Assembly (NCBI GenBank): GCA_946187695.1
Contig: CAMHSB010000002.1
Location: forward strand, 141,103-205,102
Length of the DNA: 64,000 bases
From: an uncultured Bacteroidales bacterium
GTDB taxonomy: Bacteria; Bacteroidota; Bacteroidia; Bacteroidales; Paludibacteraceae
Direction of reading: 5' to 3'
The translations under genes were made by a program, and so were the position numbers. The first letter of the stretch is position 1, and each line of letters starts with the position of its first letter. Below, one piece after another: positions 25,678-35,285 of the stretch. The notes beneath the pieces are model-generated. The model searched no databases. It saw nothing but the letters and a program-made list of their open reading frames with translations, and was not told the origin of the DNA.

Positions 25678-27445
25678 TTTCGTATATATAACATCCGGTA
25701 TAAGCCATTGTTTTTTCTGCTATCACGCGTACGGTGGAGCCGCAGTCCTGTCCGGCATCGTAGGGGAATTGCGGGTCCTCGATCATGCAGATACAGGTGT
25801 ATTGCGGGTTCTCTTCGGGGAAGTAGCCGACGAAGGTCATGCGGTGGCGTTTGGAGGAGTAGCCGTGTCCCGGGATGATGAGCTGTGCCGTACCGGTCTT
25901 GCCGGCGATAGACACGAGGTTGGACTGCGCTTTGCGGCTCCAGAGACGTGCCGCTGCCGTACCCAGGCGGTTGTCCCAGACGACATCGTGCAGGGCACTG
26001 CGGATATCCTCCAGCGTGCGATTCGAGCAGATGGAGCTCTTGACGGTCTCGGGTCGGAAACGTTTGATGTTTTCTCCGTCCTGCTGGATGGAGGTGACTA
26101 ACATCGGCCGTACCATGCGTCCGTTATTGGCGATTGCGTTGTAGAACATGAGTATCTGCATGGGGCTCAGTTCGACCGAATAGCCGTAGGACATCTTACT
26201 GAGTGTGACCGTATCTTTGGGGATGTCGATACGCACCTTGTCTGCGCCCGGAATCTCGCAATAGACACTGTCCATGAGGCCCATTTTCTCGATGCGGCGC
26301 ACGAATTTCTTCGCCGAGCCTTCGTAAGAGCGGGTGATGAGTTTGGCGAGGGCGATGTTACTCGACACCGCGAGCGCCGAACGGACGGTGAGGATGGTGT
26401 CCATCTTATGGGCGTCGGTGTGCTTGACCGTGAAATAGCGCCAGGGTTCGCTGGTGATAGTGACCGTATCATCGATATCGATCTTGCCGTCGTCCAGTGC
26501 GGCTACGAGGGCAATCGTCTTGAAGGTGGAGCCCGGTTCTACGCGTTGTACGGCATGGTTCTGCGCCTCGTAATACTCGCCGTCTTCCTGACTGCGGTCG
26601 AGGTTGGCGATCGCACGCACATAGCCAGTCTTGGTCTCCATGAGAATGGCGCAACCCCATTTGGCGTTCCGCTCCTTGGTCTTGGCCAGCAGTGCGTTCT
26701 CTACGATATCTTGGAGGTTGGCGTCGATGGTGGTGACGATATCCAGTCCGTCCTTGGCTTCCTCCACGGTGACGGACTCATTGCGTCCGCCGATACGCTG
26801 GATGGAGCTCATACCGTCCTCGCCTTTCAGTTCCTTGTCAAACCGTTTCTCCAGGCCTGAGTTACCGCTACCGCCCTCGCCGTAGATACCGCCGATGGTG
26901 CGGCTGGCAAGGATACCGTATGGCTTGATACGACGGTGCTGGTCCTCGAAGAAGATGCCGCTTTTGTATTTGCCTTTCTTGATGAGTTTGTTCTGCTCCA
27001 GGGCCTGGCGCTGCAGGTAGTTGATGCGGTGGTCGCAGACTTTATAGCGCTTCTCGTTGCTCCGGTATGCCTGGGTGATACGCGCTTTGTACTCCGCCTG
27101 CGAATGTTCGCCGACGATGGTTGCCAGATCGAGCGCCAGGGTGTCGATATGCGCGGCGAACAAGGCACCGCTCTTCTCGCGCAACGCAGGTACGCGGGTA
27201 TCCATATACATATAATATTGCGGCATACTGGAGGCGAGCAAGCGTCCGTTGCAGTCCAGGATATTGCCCCGCGTAGCTGCGATAGGCCGGTTGGTGGGCA
27301 CTTGTTTCTCCGCCACTTTGAGCCAGTTGTCGCGCTCTACGGTCTGGATATAGACGATCTTACCCAGCACAGCTCCGAAGCCGAGCATGATCACAATGAA
27401 GATGATCGCAAACCGCCACACCGTATTTCTTTGTTCTTCGCTCAT
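25646..27445 (-). CDS. ftsI: septal class B penicillin-binding protein (peptidoglycan transpeptidase)
   Basis: 599 residues. One N-terminal membrane anchor (WRFAIIFIVIMLGFGAVLG), a PBP dimerisation domain (about 55-230) and a transpeptidase domain with the serine motif PGSTFKTIA (S-x-x-K), the SSN motif (AVSSNIALAKL) and KTGTAQLI. The class B layout and the position between ftsL and murE identify the septal enzyme. No C-terminal PASTA domain. It overlaps murE by 32 bases and starts one base after ftsL. Confidence 0.96.
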   Translation of the reverse strand: MSEEQRNTVWRFAIIFIVIMLGFGAVLGKIVYIQTVERDNWLKVAEKQVPTNRPIAATRGNILDCNGRLLASSMPQYYMYMDTRVPALREKSGALFAAHIDTLALDLATIVGEHSQAEYKARITQAYRSNEKRYKVCDHRINYLQRQALEQNKLIKKGKYKSGIFFEDQHRRIKPYGILASRTIGGIYGEGGSGNSGLEKRFDKELKGEDGMSSIQRIGGRNESVTVEEAKDGLDIVTTIDANLQDIVENALLAKTKERNAKWGCAILMETKTGYVRAIANLDRSQEDGEYYEAQNHAVQRVEPGSTFKTIALVAALDDGKIDIDDTVTITSEPWRYFTVKHTDAHKMDTILTVRSALAVSSNIALAKLITRSYEGSAKKFVRRIEKMGLMDSVYCEIPGADKVRIDIPKDTVTLSKMSYGYSVELSPMQILMFYNAIANNGRMVRPMLVTSIQQDGENIKRFRPETVKSSICSNRTLEDIRSALHDVVWDNRLGTAAARLWSRKAQSNLVSIAGKTGTAQLIIPGHGYSSKRHRMTFVGYFPEENPQYTCICMIEDPQFPYDAGQDCGSTVRVIAEKTMAYTGCYIYENGTKRLIKRD

Positions 27446-27446
27446 G

Positions 27447-27764
27447 TCAGTTCCGGATTTTGGTGGGTGGTTTGGTGTTCTCTTGCAGATTACTTCCCTG
27501 CTCGTGGAGTACTTGTATGACTTGGCTCTGCCGCGTGGTGTTGGTCAGTTCGGCACTGATGGTCATGTAGCGGAACTTGGCATCGAGCATCTCTTTCTTG
27601 GTGTCCGTGAGGTGGTGTTGCTGCTTGGCGGACTGGTAGCCGGTCAGGATATACAAAAAGACCAACCCGACGATCAAGCCGATCAGCGGGTATTGTTCGC
27701 GGAGTGCTTTGCTACGCAGTTTGTCTCCGTTCAACCAGGATTGTATGTCGTGACTATTAGCCAT
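27447..27764 (-). CDS. ftsL: FtsL-like cell-division protein
   Basis: 105 residues: a short cytosolic N-terminus, one membrane helix (YPLIGLIVGLVFLYILTGYQ) and a periplasmic coiled coil (KQQHHLTDTKKEMLDAKFRY). Sequence conservation in this family is weak, so the call rests on topology, size and position between rsmH and ftsI. It should bridge FtsI/FtsW and the divisome regulator FtsB/DivIC. Confidence 0.85.
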   Translation of the reverse strand: MANSHDIQSWLNGDKLRSKALREQYPLIGLIVGLVFLYILTGYQSAKQQHHLTDTKKEMLDAKFRYMTISAELTNTTRQSQVIQVLHEQGSNLQENTKPPTKIRN

Positions 27765-27771
27765 GTAAGGG

Positions 27772-28659
27772 TTAGCGTTTAGCGGCGACTCGCAGTTTGG
27801 CGCTGCGGCTGCGGGGGTTACGTGCTACCTCTTCGGGTGAGGCTTCGCGGCCTTTCTCGATCAGTTCGAACGGGCTGAGGTTATTGCCGTAGAAATCTTT
27901 CTCTATCGTGCCTTCCAGATTGCCGCTGCGCAGGAAGTTCTTCACCAGCCGGTCTTCGAGCGAGTGGTAGGTGAGGATGGCGATCCGTCCGCCGGGTTTG
28001 AGCAGGTCTCTGGCGGCTACCAGCATCTCGCGTAGGGCGCCCATTTCGTCGTTCACTTCGATCCGCAGGGCTTGGAAAAGGCGTGCCAGCTCTTTGCTCA
28101 TCTCCGCCGGGATACGGGAGGCTGCTACGAGGTCTTCGGTGCGCTCGATGCGTTTCTGCGCTCTGGCGCGGCAGATGTTTTTCGCTATGAGACGGCTGTT
28201 CTTCATCTCGCCGTAGAGGTACAGCACTTTCGCCAGTTCTTCCTCGCTGTAACTATTCACGATATCGGCAGCCGTCCGTTTGGCGGTCTGGTTCATACGC
28301 ATGTCCAGCGGGGCACTGAAACGGAAGCTGAATCCGCGTTCGGGGCAGTCAAAGTGGTGAAAACTAACCCCTAAATCCGCCAATAAACCGTCTATCTGTT
28401 CGATGCCGTAATAGTCCATCCAGTTGCGTAAGTAGCGGAAGTTACTGTGCACAAAGGTCCAACGGTCATCGTCGATCGCGTTCTGCAGGGCATCCGCGTC
28501 CTGATCGAAGGAATATAACTTACCGGCTCCTGCTTGGAGGATGGCGCGTGAGTGACCGCCGCCTCCGAAGGTGACATCGACATAGACGCCGTCGGGCTTG
28601 ATGGCCAAGCCCTCGATCGTCTCGTGCAGCATTGCCGGTATGTGATAGACGGTGGACAT
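27772..28659 (-). CDS. rsmH: 16S rRNA (cytosine(1402)-N(4))-methyltransferase
   Basis: 295 residues; methylates C1402 of 16S rRNA with S-adenosylmethionine. Seen: start YHIPAMLHETIEGL, SAM-binding YVDVTFGGGGHSRAIL, LLADLGVSFHHFDCPERGFSFR, MRMNQT, RLFQALRIEVNDE and ILTYHSLEDRLVKNFL; a basic C-terminal tail typical of the family. Seven bases from ftsL. A 7-bp tandem array lies at its boundary with mraZ. Confidence 0.97.
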   Translation of the reverse strand: MSTVYHIPAMLHETIEGLAIKPDGVYVDVTFGGGGHSRAILQAGAGKLYSFDQDADALQNAIDDDRWTFVHSNFRYLRNWMDYYGIEQIDGLLADLGVSFHHFDCPERGFSFRFSAPLDMRMNQTAKRTAADIVNSYSEEELAKVLYLYGEMKNSRLIAKNICRARAQKRIERTEDLVAASRIPAEMSKELARLFQALRIEVNDEMGALREMLVAARDLLKPGGRIAILTYHSLEDRLVKNFLRSGNLEGTIEKDFYGNNLSPFELIEKGREASPEEVARNPRSRSAKLRVAAKR

Positions 28660-28663
28660 GTTC

Positions 28664-28691
28664 GATTAGCGATTAGCGATTTTCGATTTTC
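28664..28691. repeat. 7-bp tandem array at the mraZ/rsmH junction
   Basis: gattagc, gattagc, gattttc, gattttc. It spans the gap before rsmH and the last codons of mraZ (PKIENR). Confidence 0.87.
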
Positions 28692-29137
28692 GGTTTGGAC
28701 ATTTTTGCGCGGAGACGAGCTGCCAGTTCCGTCTGGCTGAGACGTTTGGCCGCGAAGTTCTCCGGTGCCCACAACGCGAAGCGGTTGAGCATGCCTACAA
28801 AAAGCACGTCCTGTTGCGCACCGATCATCTCCAGGTTCTTTTTCTGGAGCAGGATACGACCTTGTCCGTCGAGTTCCATGTACTCGGCGTCTGCCATGAA
28901 CTGCATGAGGATCAGTTGATCCTCGGGATTCCACTCATCCAGGGTCTGGCGCATCTGCTCCACTTTGTCGTTCCAGACTTGCTCCGGATAGAACATCATA
29001 CACTCGTTGTCCGTATCACGCCGCATGACCATGATTTTCGAGCCGGTCTCGGCCAGGATCTTACGGTAGGCGGCAGGCACGAAGATACGTCCCTTCTCGT
29101 CCAAACGAGCCTCTATATTTCCGATAAATGTACCCAT
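28673..29137 (-). CDS. mraZ: MraZ, transcriptional regulator of the dcw operon
   Basis: 154 residues from MGTFIGNIEARLD (ATG at 29137; three codons upstream there is a weaker start). Two AbrB/SpoVT-like halves: EARLDEKGRIFVPAAYRKIL and MELDGQGRILLQKKNLEMIG. The protein binds direct repeats upstream of its own gene and represses the dcw operon in other bacteria. Candidate sites are seen at 29192-29207. First gene of the operon. Confidence 0.95.
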   Translation of the reverse strand: MGTFIGNIEARLDEKGRIFVPAAYRKILAETGSKIMVMRRDTDNECMMFYPEQVWNDKVEQMRQTLDEWNPEDQLILMQFMADAEYMELDGQGRILLQKKNLEMIGAQQDVLFVGMLNRFALWAPENFAAKRLSQTELAARLRAKMSKPKIENR

Positions 29138-29165
29138 ATTCACCACTTTGGTTTAAAATCGGGTG

Positions 29166-29207
29166 CAAATATACAAAAAATAATTCAATTTCCCCACATT
29201 TCCCCAC
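29166..29207 (-). promoter_or_regulatory. dcw promoter with two putative MraZ boxes
   Basis: The -7 box is TATATTTG (29173-29166). The -33 region is covered by two GTGGGG words (29197-29192 and 29207-29202) exactly 10 bp apart within TGTGGGGAAATGTGGGG, like the GTGGG direct repeats bound by MraZ. Binding there would block RNA polymerase. A further TGTGGGG/ATGGGG pair on the plus strand at about 29313-29328 may be an accessory site. Confidence 0.72.
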
Positions 29208-29349
29208 AAAAAAATTTTTCAATTGTTTTATTAACATATTTTCGACAGAAGTGCATATGTTATAAAAAGCGTAAATTCATAGGTTTATAGCGGTTATTAA
29301 CATTTTCGCGAAAATGTGGGGTAAAATGGGGAAAAGAAAGCAGATGGGC

Positions 29350-29382
29350 AAAAAGAAAGAAGCCCGCCGTGTGGCGAGCTTC
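29350..29382 (-). terminator. intrinsic terminator of the SusCD operon
   Basis: GAAGC.CGCC/GGCG.GCTTC stem (29382-29373 with 29368-29359), four-base loop, followed on the minus strand by TTTCTTTTT. Its left-hand strand also ends in TTCTTT for plus-strand transcripts. Confidence 0.82.
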
Positions 29383-29410
29383 TTTAGGAGGGGTGTGAAA
29401 CGCGTCGGTA

Positions 29411-31261
29411 TCAGAGTTGAATACCGAGGACGTTATACGTTTTGTTACCCTTCTTGATAATCAGTTGGCCGTCGCGGATGAATTTTTCTGCTTTCACGTC
29501 GGCGCTGATAGCCTCTACAGCTGTCTGACCATTGATCTTATCGATCTGGAGCACGATATACTTACCTGCCTTACCGAACTTGATGCAATCGCCGATTTTC
29601 GGTTGGTCCGAAGCGTAGACATGCAAGGTGAAGAGGCGGTAGTAGGACCAGAGGGTGATCGGATCCTCCTCATCGTCGTTGAGAATCATCTCATAGTCGG
29701 CAATCATATGGATATAATCCGGTTGCTGAATATCGAAGAGCCAGGTGCGTTTATCGGCATCGTAGGGCTTGAACGTCGAGTAGAAAGCGAACTCATTGTA
29801 ATCGGGACCTAACTTAGCGTAGGAAGCGACATACTGGTATCCGCTGCCGTGGTACGAAACCATATCGATAGAGATGGTATCGCCATGTTGACCGATCTCT
29901 TCGGGTTGGGTAGAGGAAGAGGAGATATAGTTCTCCAGGGTCGGGTAGATACCGTTGAGCATGATATAGGGCTCTGCCTTGATGGACTTCACGACGCCGC
30001 CTTCGTACAGCATTTCGGTCTTGGTGGGATGTACGACACACTCGGCTGCATAGATACCGAAGTTATGGGATTCCTTGAAGCCGGTGATGACTACGCGGAA
30101 GGGCTCTCCGACGAGCAGACCTTCGTTCATCAACTCGCCGTAGGCGCTGGTGTCACGGAGGTGGAAGGTAAGCATCTTACCTTTGGTGTAGCTGAGGTTG
30201 CTCAAGTCGTTGGCCGTAGCCATCGAAGCAGCCAGTTCGACACCCTGCTCGTTCTGAATACTGAGATAGAGCGTATCCAGTTTGAGGTCTTTGGGGTTGA
30301 AGGTGCTGTACTTATCGCTCGAGATCGCCAAGGAGACGCTCTTGATATAGAGCGGTGCCTGCGGCTTGTCATAGTGGGTGGTGATTTTCACCGGGTTGAC
30401 GCGCGTGTACACCATCGAGTCGGCCGTCATGTCGTGATTCGGTACGGCTGCCGAGTCGATCGTATATTTGGATGAACCGAAGAGGTAGTGTACATAGCCG
30501 TCAGCAGCGGTGTATTGGATGAGATTCATGCTGACACCCGATTGATTCGTACTCATCGCGTTGGTCAAGGGCCATAAACCGTCGGAGGTGTTTGCGCTGG
30601 GCAGACCGCCGATAGCCAGCGGACAATCCGAGGCTGAGGGGTTCTTCGACGAGCTGAGCATCAGGTATTTCTTCTCCGTACCGTCCAGGAATTTGGTGGT
30701 CTGGAGTGGCGTAGCGTTCTGCCAGTAATAGCTTCGTTCTACATCGACATCTGCATCTTTGGCATAGGCATCGAGCAGACCGCCGCTGGCTACAATCGTG
30801 TCGCAGAAATTACCCAAGAGGTCGATTTCGTAGTTCTCATCTTCGCAATTAGACGGATACTCCGCGGAGAAGGAAGTGAGATACTTGATGGATTTGTAAG
30901 TAGTACGTTGGTTGGTCCATATCCAGCACGGAATGGAATCCGACCATGCGCCGATCACACCGGGGTTCTTGATGAACGTACCCTTACCGGCCTCGTCCAT
31001 ACCTAAGAACAGCGTTCCTGCAGGGTTGAGGTAACCTACATCCTGGGGCTCGTCTGCCTGTGCGGCAGCCGGAGCTTGTGCGGGTAATTGCGGGATGTCG
31101 GTGTCATCGACATACACATCCTGACCCATACTACGGGCATACTTGAGCGACTCCAAGAAGAGCTGCGAATGACCGGGGAAGGGCATGGAGGCCATTTTCT
31201 GCTGTGCGTTAAGCATCGCACAACAGCCGGCCAATAATCCTATAAGTAATGTCTTTTTCAT
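29411..31261 (-). CDS. secreted surface protein with T9SS-like C-terminal tail, last gene of the SusCD operon
   Basis: 616 residues from MKKTLLIGL (a further ATG lies four codons upstream). Signal peptide ends at LNAQQ. The body is beta-rich, with repeated Tyr, Ser and Asp and no catalytic signature I recognise. The last ~30 residues (VKAEKFIRDGQLIIKKGNKTYNVLGIQL) resemble the end of type IX secretion sorting domains, with a DGQL/IIKKG/KTYNVLG pattern. So it is probably exported to and fixed on the cell surface, next to the importer encoded upstream. Terminator directly after the stop. Confidence 0.75.
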   Translation of the reverse strand: MKKTLLIGLLAGCCAMLNAQQKMASMPFPGHSQLFLESLKYARSMGQDVYVDDTDIPQLPAQAPAAAQADEPQDVGYLNPAGTLFLGMDEAGKGTFIKNPGVIGAWSDSIPCWIWTNQRTTYKSIKYLTSFSAEYPSNCEDENYEIDLLGNFCDTIVASGGLLDAYAKDADVDVERSYYWQNATPLQTTKFLDGTEKKYLMLSSSKNPSASDCPLAIGGLPSANTSDGLWPLTNAMSTNQSGVSMNLIQYTAADGYVHYLFGSSKYTIDSAAVPNHDMTADSMVYTRVNPVKITTHYDKPQAPLYIKSVSLAISSDKYSTFNPKDLKLDTLYLSIQNEQGVELAASMATANDLSNLSYTKGKMLTFHLRDTSAYGELMNEGLLVGEPFRVVITGFKESHNFGIYAAECVVHPTKTEMLYEGGVVKSIKAEPYIMLNGIYPTLENYISSSSTQPEEIGQHGDTISIDMVSYHGSGYQYVASYAKLGPDYNEFAFYSTFKPYDADKRTWLFDIQQPDYIHMIADYEMILNDDEEDPITLWSYYRLFTLHVYASDQPKIGDCIKFGKAGKYIVLQIDKINGQTAVEAISADVKAEKFIRDGQLIIKKGNKTYNVLGIQL

Positions 31262-31296
31262 TCTTTGTTTCAATTAATGTGTCCAACATCCGTAAA

Positions 31297-32607
31297 TTAG
31301 TAGATCATCTTGTCTGCGATGACATGGATCGTCCGGCTTTCACCTTTGAGCAAGAGCTGCGTCATGTTCAGCGCCGAGCCCGTATAGGACTCCGGTTTGT
31401 ACGTACCGCAGAAGATATCGCAGAACAGTTTCGCTGCATCTGTCTCTGTATCCGCCAAACGTGCAAAGAGGGGCTTGAGGGCATCCTCGTGCGACTTGTA
31501 GGCGAAGGTCAGTTGCTCATTGGCGTTCTTATGGTTCAAGACGATACGTCCGCCGAAGACTTTACCGTCCACGAGGTAGGATACATAGAGGGCGTATGCA
31601 TAGGTCTTGGAACCGCGGCTGTCGGTAGTGGTAGTACGCTCATAAGCGACTCCGTTGATATCCGCACCTTTGGCCAGACCGAGTTGACGGAGGGCCTCAT
31701 AATCGGCTTTTGTCTTCGCATCCGTATCCTCTGCTACATATGCCCAACGGCTGTAGGTGGTGAACTTATGCGCAAAGAAATCTGCAGCCGTATAACTGCT
31801 GCTGAGGAAAGCCTTGCCGTCGTCGGTCTTGAGGAGTTGCTTGTCTTCGGTAAGTTTGAAGTCCTTGGCGTAGGTGACGCTGTCGGCCATGAGGAAGCCC
31901 GAGTAGAAATGTACTCCAGTGGGGGTGATGATGAATCCGCGCGACAGTTCCTCGCCGTCTTTCTCGTAGGTGAACATACCGTCCTCGTAGGTCATCTTGA
32001 TCTGCGAAGCACCGTCCCAGAAGAGCATATCTACACCGTCGTTATCGTCGAAGATATCGGCGTTGTAGTCATCAATCATATCGAAATACTCTTTCCAGAT
32101 GACGCCTGTCTCCAGTTTATTGAGTGAGATATACGCCTGGTTTTTCTTACCTTTGAGGCGGATATGGTCCTTATCCTCGCTTGTGAGCACCACAAACTCA
32201 TAGTCGCCCGAATAACCGACGCCGTCGCTCAATGGGTCTGAGAAGACGGAGAAGAGGGTGTTGTACGAGTTGAAGGTCAGGATGCAACCCTGGGTACCGT
32301 CGATGTCCCACAAACTGGTCTCTTCCATGTAGTTATCCTTGGTGGAGATACGGTTTTTGGCAGCGATCTTAACCGATCCGTCTGCCTCGAACTTCATCAG
32401 GAACGCGTAGCCGGCAGCATCCGGATAGGGGAAATAGCATAACTCCCAACCGTTCTTCGCGCTGCACAGGTTGTCACGAAGGGCATCCTCCGTGGCATGC
32501 AAACGCTCTGCGGCAGATTGGTCGAAAAGGTCCGCTTCCTGACGGCTGCAACCCATCGTACCTATCAGTACGACAGCTGCAAAAACATATAATAGAATCT
32601 GTTTCAT
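31297..32607 (-). CDS. DUF4302 lipoprotein
   Basis: 436 residues; lipobox LIGTMGC. The sequence follows the DUF4302 pattern: LRDNLCSAKNGWELCYFPYPD near residue 45, GYAFLMKFEADGSVKI, TFNSYNTLFSVFSDP and FYSGF. Genes of this family are regularly found behind SusC/SusD pairs with a zinc metallohydrolase lipoprotein, so the product probably serves as a surface component of the same uptake system. No enzyme motif visible. Confidence 0.85.
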   Translation of the reverse strand: MKQILLYVFAAVVLIGTMGCSRQEADLFDQSAAERLHATEDALRDNLCSAKNGWELCYFPYPDAAGYAFLMKFEADGSVKIAAKNRISTKDNYMEETSLWDIDGTQGCILTFNSYNTLFSVFSDPLSDGVGYSGDYEFVVLTSEDKDHIRLKGKKNQAYISLNKLETGVIWKEYFDMIDDYNADIFDDNDGVDMLFWDGASQIKMTYEDGMFTYEKDGEELSRGFIITPTGVHFYSGFLMADSVTYAKDFKLTEDKQLLKTDDGKAFLSSSYTAADFFAHKFTTYSRWAYVAEDTDAKTKADYEALRQLGLAKGADINGVAYERTTTTDSRGSKTYAYALYVSYLVDGKVFGGRIVLNHKNANEQLTFAYKSHEDALKPLFARLADTETDAAKLFCDIFCGTYKPESYTGSALNMTQLLLKGESRTIHVIADKMIY

Positions 32608-32619
32608 AGATCGCTCAAA

Positions 32620-33555
32620 TTATTTGTCATACGAATCATTCATCACAATGTCATAGGTAAGGGCATCCTGACGACGCTGTACTTCGGCGCGCAGCGAATC
32701 GAGGGTGTAGTCGTATTTCTCCGACAACCAATCCTTACACATGTTGATCTTCGTCATAATAATCACGGTTCCGGGGTTATCCTCGTCAAAGCTGACGATA
32801 TGGGTATGGTCAGCAGCCATGACGATACCGCGTTTCTCCCAGGTCTCGCGCGTGTCCGTTATATAAGAGGAGATGACCTCTACGAAATCCTCGTGTGCCT
32901 CACTCATGGAGTACGGGGTTACGAAACCGAGCGCGTACGCTTCCTCGTCCGAGCGGTACTGCCAGGACTGCGAGTCATACAAACCTGCGGAGATCTGCTC
33001 GTACTCCTTGGGGAAGGACTTGGTCTGGTGCAGAATATGCGAGAACTCGTGGTGCATGACATGGAAGATATACTTGTTGAGCCATTTCATGTTGCTCAGG
33101 TCGATATCGTTCATGTTGTACAACGTGATCTTCACACCACCTTCTGCCACACCGAGGGTCTCTGTTTGCTGTGCGGCGTTGATAGCCGGTGAACCGAGCA
33201 CATTGATGATACGCGGGGCGTACAACTTGAGGAACTCTTCGCCCATCTGAGTGCCGTACACATCCAGCCACAGGTATTTGATGGCATGGGCTACGATCTG
33301 TGCTTTGTCGTACGATACCGGCACGAGGTTGTAGTTCATATCCGTGGACTCGTCGTCTAACTTATACTGGAAAGCGATATTATACTTGAGTTGATAGTTT
33401 TCGTACAGATACTTGTCAAACTGATAGGTATAAGACGTGCTGTCCAAAACAGGTACATTCTTGAAAATCGATTCTTCATCCAATTTCTCTTTGCACCCCG
33501 TCATTCCCAGCGATACGATCGCTGTAAGAACTATATACTTGATATACTTTTTCAT
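32620..33555 (-). CDS. substrate import-associated zinc metallohydrolase lipoprotein
   Basis: 311 residues from ATG at 33555; the open frame begins four codons earlier with TTG. Lipobox SLGMTGC. Zinc site HHEFSHILHQ (about residue 168, HExxH-type H-E-x-x-H as HEFSH) and, further on, the conserved DEEAYALGFVTPYSMSEAHEDFVEV. This family (TIGR04549-type) is encoded beside SusC/SusD pairs and is thought to hydrolyse proteins or peptides before import. It lies 14 bases behind susD. Confidence 0.87.
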   Translation of the reverse strand: MKKYIKYIVLTAIVSLGMTGCKEKLDEESIFKNVPVLDSTSYTYQFDKYLYENYQLKYNIAFQYKLDDESTDMNYNLVPVSYDKAQIVAHAIKYLWLDVYGTQMGEEFLKLYAPRIINVLGSPAINAAQQTETLGVAEGGVKITLYNMNDIDLSNMKWLNKYIFHVMHHEFSHILHQTKSFPKEYEQISAGLYDSQSWQYRSDEEAYALGFVTPYSMSEAHEDFVEVISSYITDTRETWEKRGIVMAADHTHIVSFDEDNPGTVIIMTKINMCKDWLSEKYDYTLDSLRAEVQRRQDALTYDIVMNDSYDK

Positions 33556-33569
33556 ATGCTCGTCCAATT

Positions 33570-35252
33570 TTATTCGTTAGCAGGAGTGGTAGTGAGGTTC
33601 TGCATTTCGCTCTGCAACTGCATAAAGAGCTCCAAACCGTTCGGTTCAGTGGTCGGACCACCGGTAGTGCTGACGGCGTTGTTATCGCCTACGATCACGC
33701 GCTCGTTAGGTTTCTGACCACCCAGGATAGCTTCCTGCGGCAGCTGAATAGCACGGCGGTCGTCGTTCCATACCAGATGCTTGGTCTCTACCGGATAACC
33801 GATCTCGTGCTTGATCTCAATACCGTACCGCTTGATATCGAAGAAACGCATACCGTCATGCAGGGTCTCGATACGACGCAGGTGCAATACGCACCAGATA
33901 TACGGCATTTGTGCATCCGAGATCTTCCAAGTCGGACACATGTCCTCGTTGTGCAATACCGGCGTGTGCTGTACGTTCTTGCCTTTCTTGAAGAAGCTCG
34001 TGATGCGGGAGTCGGTCAGGTCTTTGGTACACAGATAGCCTTTGGCCCATACATCCATATCCGATACGGCAGCTGCTATATCGCCCTTCATGATCTCTGC
34101 CTCGGAACGGCAAAGCAAGGTCTCACCCGTTGTGAACTCGCGACGCAGGCTGTGCGGAAAACCGATACCGGCCACCTTGTCCGTGTACTCGAACGGCTCA
34201 TAGAGTTTGCTGAAGAAACCGCCGAAGTTGGCATCGAAATGCCAGATGCTGGCGCCCGGGAAACTACTATCCCAGCACGGACCTGCACCGTTTACCGTAT
34301 AATCACGCGGCGCGCGGTTGAAGGTGTAGCGGCATGAAGTGGAGGTGGAGCCGTAGAGGGCAAACGAATAGGTACTCTGGATGAGCAGGTTAGACGGCGA
34401 AGCGACGTCCGTCCATGCGTAGAGCTCCAACTCGATGTTACCTTTGTCCTTGCAGTTTGCGGCATCAAACATGACCGAAGCAGCCTCCGAAGCCGTGGTG
34501 CCCAGCACTTTGTTCGCATGGGCAATCACTTGGTCGTAATCGCGCTTGAACAGATAGAAACGGGCTGCGAAAGCGTGTGCTGCTTTCACGTTGAAGTGGT
34601 ATTTGGGAACGGAGTAGTAGTCCTCGCTGACCAAAGGAAGTCCTTCCAAGAGGTCTTTCTCGATCAGGTCATACACTTCGGCTACGCTGTTACGCTCGTA
34701 AGCCGGTTTCACTTCGGTCTCGGCCTCTGTCATGTAGTGGATACCTACATCCGACTTGCTCTGCTCGGCATCTTTGTATGCCTGTGCGAAGATGTTGACC
34801 AGAATGAAGTGGTTATATGCGCGGCAAAGCAGCGCTTCACCCTTCTCAGCACTCAGGTCTTCGCCTTGCTTCTCCAGCTCGTTAATAGCAGCCAGTGCCT
34901 GGTTGGCTACGGCGATGCTCTTGTAGCAATAGTCCCAAATCCAGTAAGGACTGTCCTGCGAAGAGAAGGCGGTTACGTCCTCCCATGCAAAAATCTGGTT
35001 GTAACCCTGGTTGAACGGTTGTTTGGTGTTGATATGACCGTAAGCATCCGGGGTGTTGTTATCTACGATATTGTCTGAGCTGAACTCGCACAACGGGCCG
35101 TAGTTGGCTGCATTGTATGCGTTAACGAGCAGCAGACGCACTTTTTTCTTGGTGTCTATCTCTGTACGGTTGTCCGGGTTCTTGTCCAAGAAGTTACAGC
35201 TCGTCAGCCCTAACACCAGTACCAATACGATATATGCTAAATTCTTTTTCAT
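33570..35252 (-). CDS. RagB/SusD family nutrient-binding outer-membrane lipoprotein
   Basis: 560 residues from MKKNLAYI. Lipobox LGLTSC followed by NFLDKNPDNRTE, the usual SusD start. TPR-like helices through the N-terminal half and a C-terminal region ending RRIETLHDGMRFFDIKRYGI, which is the family pattern. The protein forms a lid on the SusC barrel. Immediately downstream of the susC-like gene. Confidence 0.93.
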   Translation of the reverse strand: MKKNLAYIVLVLVLGLTSCNFLDKNPDNRTEIDTKKKVRLLLVNAYNAANYGPLCEFSSDNIVDNNTPDAYGHINTKQPFNQGYNQIFAWEDVTAFSSQDSPYWIWDYCYKSIAVANQALAAINELEKQGEDLSAEKGEALLCRAYNHFILVNIFAQAYKDAEQSKSDVGIHYMTEAETEVKPAYERNSVAEVYDLIEKDLLEGLPLVSEDYYSVPKYHFNVKAAHAFAARFYLFKRDYDQVIAHANKVLGTTASEAASVMFDAANCKDKGNIELELYAWTDVASPSNLLIQSTYSFALYGSTSTSCRYTFNRAPRDYTVNGAGPCWDSSFPGASIWHFDANFGGFFSKLYEPFEYTDKVAGIGFPHSLRREFTTGETLLCRSEAEIMKGDIAAAVSDMDVWAKGYLCTKDLTDSRITSFFKKGKNVQHTPVLHNEDMCPTWKISDAQMPYIWCVLHLRRIETLHDGMRFFDIKRYGIEIKHEIGYPVETKHLVWNDDRRAIQLPQEAILGGQKPNERVIVGDNNAVSTTGGPTTEPNGLELFMQLQSEMQNLTTTPANE

Positions 35253-35285
35253 TGTGTTTCTGAATTTATGGTTAGTACTCATTTA

